Shown in pieces: positions 57,711 through 64,000 of a DNA stretch of 64,000 nt (position 1 is its first letter; every line of letters starts with the position of its first letter). The DNA comes from Halictus rubicundus (Eukaryota > Arthropoda > Insecta > Hymenoptera > Halictidae). The notes beneath the pieces were generated by a model. It saw only the letters and a list, made by a program, of their open reading frames with translations, was not told where the DNA came from and did not search any database. The position numbers and the translations under genes were made by a program. Location: the NCBI RefSeq assembly GCF_050948215.1, contig NC_135151.1, positions 13,184,220-13,248,219 of the forward strand, written 5' to 3'.

Positions 57711-57856
57711 TTACCATCACTAAGTTTACTGGGCACTAAATTTGTCTAAATTTTTAGCCATTTCTTTAGAATACATACCCACCGAAATGAAGTTGTTGAA
57801 TAATTCCTAATGAATGCATCGTTACTTTTCGACACGTCCCGTAAACACAGTGTTAA
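57711..57856. mobile_element. MITE sharing ATTATTCAACAACTT, copy 2
   Basis: The left end is TTACCATCACTAAGTTTACT; the right end reverse-complemented is TTAACACTGTGTTTACGGGA, an imperfect inverted repeat. The interior GAAGTTGTTGAATAATT matches the copy at 14390 in reverse. Confidence 0.55.
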
Positions 57857-58750
57857 ACCACATGCGCTCCACAGTGCCACAAGTCACGTAAGTCATCTGG
57901 TAATCAATAGACAAAGCAATCGAGGTGGGAAAGTCGCGCAACCTCTCGCTGTTCCTTTTTCCAACTCTCCTGCGATCTGAGACTTTCTTCCGATCCTCAA
58001 AAATTATTCTACCCGCAACATAAAGACACCCTTACGTCAGGATCTCTCGAGTACAACTTGGAGAAGCATGGAGCCGACGTTCTAGGGCAGGTTATCGAAA
58101 GTAATGGGAAGCACTTGAACGAGGGATTGAAATGATAGGAAAACACGCCGGTGTTTCGCGGCGGGAAGCGGGAAGCGGGAAGCGGGAAGCATTTCGGACT
58201 TTCTGATAGAAGATCAACTCTCTTCGGTACCGTAACATTCCGTCTAACCAAAGCACCCGGACAAGTGACATCGATCGGGCGATTAGATCGAGCTTCGGCA
58301 TCGAGCTTACGGGTGGCAGAGGTGACTGCGGGGGCGGTGGCAGGAACAAATCGAGAGATACCTGGGGGCAGAGACCGTGGATGGCAACGAGCGTGTGCAT
58401 CGAAGAGGGAAAGCGGACAGGAGAGAGTAGACAGCGCGCGGATGGCAGCGTGGACGGCGTGGCGTGGGGTGGCGTGGCGTGGCGCTCCGTAGGTAGAATA
58501 ATCGGATAATTAAGTTCCGCGAAATGGAAGGCTAGCGCCTGGGAACCGAACATCGGGCACCGAAAGCTCTCGACAGTGCAACGCATCATCGCTATTCTCT
58601 AATTAACGTCGCTAATCAGAATCGCCAGGATAACGCGATTATACCCGGCCAGACTGCCGGCTACGAATCTGACGTAGCCCGCTCGACTGATTGACCAAAC
58701 CTGCGAAGCCGGTGACGTCATCGAACGGATGTAACTAGCCTGATTCGTAG
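57857..58750. other. non-coding stretch with minisatellites
   Basis: A heptamer GCGGGAA repeated four times at 58160-58190 and GGCGT-type repeats near 58450-58485. The 165-codon minus frame over them is attributed to the repeats and GC content. Confidence 0.45.
58160..58190. repeat. GCGGGAA heptamer repeat, 4 copies
   Basis: Perfect tandem copies followed by GC. Confidence 0.9.
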
Positions 58751-61342
58751 GATGCCTACCCCGAGCGCGCAGTCGGTAATGCGAACGATACCTAATCGCA
58801 TCTACGCGGCCCTCACCCCTGCACATCCCCCCGCCCTTTTCGCTGATCGGCTGTCCGCCGATTCCAGCTCGGATTTACCTGTCGTCCTGTCAGAACCCAT
58901 TAAAACGGAAAGGGTACATCTTGCGCATTCTACTTGAGGGCTTTGCCACCGATTATGCACCGATTTCCGGCGGTTCAATTTAGCCACGGCGAACGCTTCG
59001 TTCATTACTACCATTGTAGCGTCGCCTTTATGCTGTTTTCGATGAGGTGCGAATTAGGCGCGCTGATTTGTTTCGTTCATTCCGGTTATGGAAGATCATG
59101 TCAAAATTATAATCTAGCTACAGAAGTCTGGCAATTTACGTTTATGTTAAAACGTTCACTATTAGCGACTCATTTATATGTATTTTGCAGTGGTCATAAT
59201 CAAACTGCGTGTTTCATGCAATTTTTATGACAATGTTAAAGATCATACTGCAAATACATTAGGCGAATTTAATGATATCCTTATATTCTCCTTAACTTAT
59301 TAAAATTATTACAAGAGGGAATACATTTTTATGTAACTTTTGTGATTTCGAACATTTGTATTTTTAATACAGGTCCCAAGTGTAGTCGTAATGATCACCG
59401 CATGTTTGTGTCTTCCTATTTTGAAAGTAGAACAGACAGTATTTGTTAAAATTCATACGTTAATGTTCACGATAAAAGGTGAAGCCTGGTCGCAACAATG
59501 GGAATGAGTATGCTAAAATGCAGGGAGTTTTAAATGTAGCAGTACAGCCAAAAGGGGGATGATTCTACAGAAGGAAGGATGGCGAAAAGGTAGAATGAAA
59601 TGTTGTCAAACAATCCCGTGTTTTCGAGAATATCGGCTTTGTAAATGCCAATAAGTAGAGTAGACAGGCACTGGTCAGACATATATTTCGTACACGACTC
59701 TGAAACACAAATGTTAGAAATACTATATACAGGTATTATATACACCTGTACTATACATAAGTTTGTGCTTTCTTGGATAACTAAAAATACTGCAATGCTC
59801 TTGAACAACGCAGAAAATGCTTGTAATTAACAGAAGGCTTAAAATACGTCAAATACCTAACATACATTTACGTTATACGAATTTTATTTTCGTCGGCAAC
59901 GACGTAAATCCCGAATGCATGATTACGATCATTATAAAAGAACTCGTAGCACGCAACTTTGTGCAATAGCGACGTAAATGTTGAATATGTTAAATGTGAA
60001 GTTATAAAGTCAGGAGGATTTGTGCTCAAAGAGAAAAAGGAGCGCACGACAATCAATTTCGCGAGCCCGAACAACATTCGTTGGGCGCGCGCGTCATTCG
60101 GCGTTCGCAAAAATTGGAAACCGTTCGCTGGCAACGAAGTGAGCGTTCAATATGAAGGCGGGTGAAACAGAGTAGAAGCGAAATCCAACAACCAGTTTAG
60201 CTTGACATACGAAGCTCGATAGGGAAAAAAAGTGGGCGGGGGTAACACAAGCAGTGACGCAATGTTTGCGAATGAGTAAGTCTATAGATCAATAAATCGT
60301 CCGATTACCGCTGCGAAATTCTCGAATAACCGGGGGAACCCTCTCGGAGGTCGACGTGAAAACGACTGTAATAAAAAAGGCGCTCGATGACCGCATCCTG
60401 TCGATCTCGTAATCGCCGATACTAACAAGCTCGTCGTTACTCGCTTTATCGCATTTGGAGCGCGGAGCAGCGTATAAACTCCCTGGGCCGATTGTCAGAA
60501 GGGTTACCGTGCGCATCGCGAATTTTTCAAACGTCGTTTAACAGTCTCGCCCGGTAAATTCGCGGCTCGAGACTGCACAGGCCGACTCTCGACGAGAGGG
60601 TAGATTGACAAAAAAACACACACATACACATGAACAGATATATACAGCGGCAGACAGAAATACAGACGCGGACAGACACATATACGGTAAAAGAGAGAAG
60701 AGAAAGTATATAAAAAAGGGGGAGGGGGGCGGAAAAACTAGGAAAAATAGAGGCGCGAGAACTGAAACCAATGCGCATCCGCCACGTTTGCTCAGTTCGG
60801 TTTGTCTACCCTTCGTTGACACAGAGTCACGAGCGAGCGAGAGCCTAGCGCGAGCGTACGCGCGCGCGTGTACAGACTCCTCGTTTAGTCGCCGCTGCTC
60901 TGCACCGGCGGCGGGGAAAAAAAAAGAATTTATTTTTCCGTACAGTTTGCGCTGCCACGTTTAATTTATCCGTTTCAATTTGTCGCGTGTTTAAAATACA
61001 TTTCGGTTCGCTAGTTTTTCATACGCGTCGCACCACGGAAACGGGCGAGCACATTTGTTAATTGAGACCACTGTTCGCAGTAACGCGCCGCACAAACACG
61101 ACCGGCAGACTTTCGGCTTTTACGAATGCAATGATGGCGGAAGAGATACGCGGGCTTGGTCAATAAAGATCCAGACTATTAGCCAACGCCGAATACAAAC
61201 CACTGTGACATGCATCTCCGCTACCTACGAGCCTGCAAACGCGCAGTTTTACACTCCTGGTGATTAATTCAACGTCTCTTTACACAGTCTTTCTTTGTTC
61301 TTTTTCCGATCCTGTCATTGTGTTTGCACCTGTATATCGTCC
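58751..61342. other. mostly non-coding; a protein-like frame and a CpG-rich patch
   Basis: A frame at 59959-60165 lacks ATG but reads as a mixed-charge peptide ending WKPFAGNEVSVQYEGG; a minus frame overlaps it. At 60820-60910 a CpG-rich patch with GAGCGAGCGAGAG words resembles an insect 5' UTR or promoter, but no start exon follows clearly. CA repeats lie near 60615-60635. Confidence 0.3.
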
Positions 61343-61580
61343 GCTATTAACCCTTCCTAGAAGAGAATTACTTCTGGTGAACTTCTTTTAATGCTGCATT
61401 AAGTGTAACTATTAAATACAGGAAGAAAAGGTTTGTTTAATATAAATTTTATCGATATTGTTTGGGTATGATCATGTTTCTTTCTTGTTCCTAATCAGTC
61501 AATATATTCGGGCCTACACGATGCACTATTAAACTTTTGTGGTAGAGAATTATTTCTAAAGTTCATTTCCAAGGATTTAA
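61343..61580. repeat. pair of short diverged direct repeats
   Basis: CTATTAACCC...AGAGAATTACTTCT (61345) and CTATTAAACT...AGAGAATTATTTCT (61530) lie about 184 bp apart. Confidence 0.4.
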
Positions 61581-61754
61581 TTCATTCATTCTCTCTGCGA
61601 AGCAAGAACAGCTCAATGTACGACTTAGTTAGAAAAGTATTTGTACCTATCATTTTAGATAAAATTGTTTCTTAGAACCACTGTACATATATATTAAACA
61701 AATCAAAATTATTAACACGTTTAAACGAAGAACTATTGGATATTCATAACTAGA

Positions 61755-61983
61755 CCGCTCGGAAATGTATGCAAAATAAACATTGTCTGCACTTATTACA
61801 AAGTACAGTAATCAGATATGCATTTATCGCTCATTTTAATGAGTCGAAAATAATGGAACGGTATTTCTAAATTCTTAGAATGTATACGCTATTTTGAGTT
61901 TGATCTACTCGTTTTTGTGATATGTGTATAAAATTCTATTCATGGCAATTTACTTTGTGCCACCAGTATAGGGATACAATATG
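61755..61983. mobile_element. MITE, TGCGG/TGTTATGCA family, copy 2
   Basis: TATGCAAAATAAACATTGTC, CGAAAATAATGGAACGGTAT and CCAGTATAG occur in the same order as in the copy at 12175. The terminal inverted repeats are decayed, so the ends are approximate. Confidence 0.55.
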
Positions 61984-63552
61984 ATATTTATGAATTCTGA
62001 TTAACTCGACAATGCAATAATTGCTAGAGGAATAGAGGAGCTCAAAGGGTAGCTCAAAAGTCGCTCAGACTGTGAAGGCTGCGTATGATTGATGCGGCAA
62101 TCGTAGCAAGAAATCGCATTTGCCCGGGGATTCGCATTATCCCGGTAACAATCGAACGTTAGGTGACTTATGGACGGCAGCGCAAACAGTGTCACGCATA
62201 CACGTCCGTCTGTCACGGTAGTGAACAAGGAGCCGCCGCGTTGACCGTAGCCAACACAAATTTCCTACTTCCCTGTCATGTGGTCCAACAGTTTCCAAGC
62301 GCATCGGGCGAACGCTCGTGTCGGGGTTAAGTAAAGGATCAGTGGTTGGTCGTGAGGGGATGCTGGGCAAGGATGTTATGACGTATTACGCTGTGTCGTT
62401 GCTACGAAAACAATGTGATTAGTTACTGTAATTGTGCGCAGGTAACCAACCCAGTCGGCCCACCCTTTATTCTCCCTTCTCCGGGAATCTCTCTCTCTCT
62501 CTCTTCCTCTCGTCTTCTCTGTCTCTTCGCTTCCCTGCGCCAGAACCACCGCCGTTGCACCCCCTCCAACCCTCGTGACGCGCATTCCTCCGTCCACCAC
62601 CGCGTATAATGGAACGCTCATCCATTTTCGCGATACCTTTGTCCTTCCCGGGGCACGCGAGGCGCGACTCGCTTTAAATACTCCACGACGAAAATTTTTA
62701 TTACGCTCCGACGGTCTAATTAATGAGACGATTCCGCGGATTCCCCGCCAATTTACCGCGCAACTCGATTAAAACTTCAGCTTCTTCCACCATTCGCGGC
62801 TGCGAATATTGTTCGACACCGGTTTTCAATCGCTGTACATCGATGGCTACCGATGCAAAATGAGAATTTTCTATATCGAATACTACAAATGGAGGTTACG
62901 TGCAGATTTATCTCTTCGCTTGGACAATGAAACGCGAACAATGACATGTTACGCTAAATTCTAATAATGAAATCAACAAGACTATACTCGACTGATACTT
63001 TCAACCCTTGTACGTCTCTCACGCGAGAATGCGACCGTTCTCTCTTTCGGATAAAGTGTAATTTCATATTCTTCTGTGACCGTGTTGTAATTTGATACGA
63101 CTGTTTAACACTCGCTAAACTGTAAACGTTTTCACGGTACCCTCAAACCGCAAAAGGGGTTCACTCGTGTCACTTCACACTTCTTTACAAAATCTGAAAA
63201 TATTCATATAGTATTGACTACGATTTTGACAACTAATTTCCTGAAATATTTTATATTGTAAATTGTATGAAGCAGAATCCGTGAATTTTAGAATACGCGA
63301 ATAACCCGTTTTACAGTTTGTGGGTTCAAATAAGAGATCATGAGAAAGACACAGCTGGTAGAATGAAAGTGTGAAACAAAAATTAGTAGAAACCAGATAT
63401 GGATCTTTTTGACAACTATTCTGGAGTTGTGTATGAGGACTTAATACATAATCATTTATTTCCTCTAAGCAAAAACTATCGCGATTCGGACCGTCCCCGC
63501 CCATAGTTGGAACACCGTGGCATTCGGCCGCGTTTGAGACCCCCCGAAATCC
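61984..63552. other. non-coding stretch
   Basis: A short CT tract at 62488-62505; small overlapping frames. Nothing is recognised. Confidence 0.45.
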
Positions 63553-63560
63553 TATATAAG
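63553..63560 (+). promoter_or_regulatory. TATA box candidate
   Basis: TATATAAG followed 38 nt later by an initiator-like ACAGTT (A at 63591), then an ATG at 63645. The spacing to the initiator is slightly long for a standard core promoter. Confidence 0.3.
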
Positions 63561-63644
63561 TTCACGGGGACAATAAAAATTAGCCGCGACAGTTCGGCTT
63601 AACATTTTAATTGCGATCGACCTGGAAAGCCTCGCGCGTCAGCA

Positions 63645-63752
63645 ATGGCGCCGCGCCGTGGAGGGAGGCCGCCGGTTAACCGGTCGCTCGGTCGAGTTCC
63701 ACGTCGCTACGTGCGCCAGCGAACCCACTGTCCAGAACTATCTTCCATCCAG
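63645..63752 (+). CDS. candidate first coding exon at right edge
   Basis: ATG at 63645 (AGCAATGG) opens 36 codons ending at a donor CAG|GTATTT (GT at 63753), phase 0. The peptide is Arg/Pro-rich (MAPRRGGRPPVNRSLGRVPR). It lies 85 bp downstream of a TATATAAG, consistent with a short 5' UTR. A second plus frame (63658-63873) overlaps. GC-richness makes an open frame cheap, so this is tentative. Confidence 0.27.
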
Positions 63753-64000
63753 GTATTTGCAAACTAACTCAGCCACCGGACTGCGCTCGCTGCACACGCC
63801 CCGTGTTTATGCACGTCCGTCTCTGTCCATGCTGACCGCGCGTGCATCGGCCCGCTGCGCGTTGGCCAGCTAGCTCGCTGCCAGGCTGGCTTGTATGCGG
63901 GATAGATTGCCGCTGACCCGCTGTTAAGTTAGTTCGCCATGTTTCGTGCCGCTGTCCGGGGAGTAATTCTACTAATTAAATCAGCGACCTGCTCGACGGT
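63753..64000. other. GC-rich edge, possible intron start
   Basis: It follows the candidate donor; no second exon is visible before the window ends. Confidence 0.3.

Noticed and set aside
61340..61360. TTAACCCTTCC resembling a TTAA MITE end
   Set aside because: No matching opposite end within several hundred bases; better explained as part of a short direct repeat.
1..64000. CRISPR array, rRNA genes, bacterial operons or ribosome binding sites
   Set aside because: No spaced identical repeats, no rRNA-like blocks and no adjacent long prokaryotic-type genes; composition and introns point to an insect genome.

Overview
The window looks like a gene-poor piece of an insect nuclear genome, most likely a hymenopteran (bee, ant or wasp). 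The reasons are: CpG is not depleted; GC-rich patches with many purine/pyrimidine dinucleotide tracts alternate with AT-rich patches; there are several short inverted-repeat elements with TTAA or TA target sites; and the few credible coding pieces are short exons with GT-AG introns. The order and species are inference; no diagnostic ortholog was recognised. I see no rRNA gene, tRNA gene, CRISPR array or bacterial-type operon.

Most long open frames are chance frames in GC-rich or simple-sequence DNA, often open on both strands. A few pieces stand out because frame, start, splice sites or polyadenylation signal agree. The best is a two-exon gene for an 81-residue protein (4658-5120, AATAAA at 5182). 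Next is a possible two-exon gene for a 125-residue hydrophilic protein (19117-19868). Weaker pieces are exon-like ORFs at 2189-2338, 23506-23583, 26298-26345 and 33938-34021 (plus) and 25102-25245 (minus, signal-peptide-like), plus a TATA-box/start-exon candidate at the right edge (63553-63752). A minus-strand open frame at 32317-32883, with a shifted continuation to 32198, looks like a decayed coding relic of unknown, possibly foreign, origin.

The repeats are better supported than the genes. There are two TTAACCC elements (458-709, 40712-40937), a three-copy TTAACACTA family (25526, 37859, 56037), a two-copy family sharing ATTATTCAACAACTT (14390, 57711), a two-copy family sharing ATTGTCTGCA (12175, 61755), a two-copy TA-CAGTG family (32916, 49085), a long foldback (51199-51570) and two mariner-like end fragments (9821, 38342). 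Local duplications lie at 6986-7290, 18245-18750, 19385-19620, 43192-43680, 51014-51073 and 52370-52560. Long CT/GA tracts lie at 4136, 20758, 22121, 36762 and 57394.

The layout fits an intergenic region or very large introns of one or more genes, with small genes embedded. The exon candidates cannot be joined into one transcript from sequence alone.
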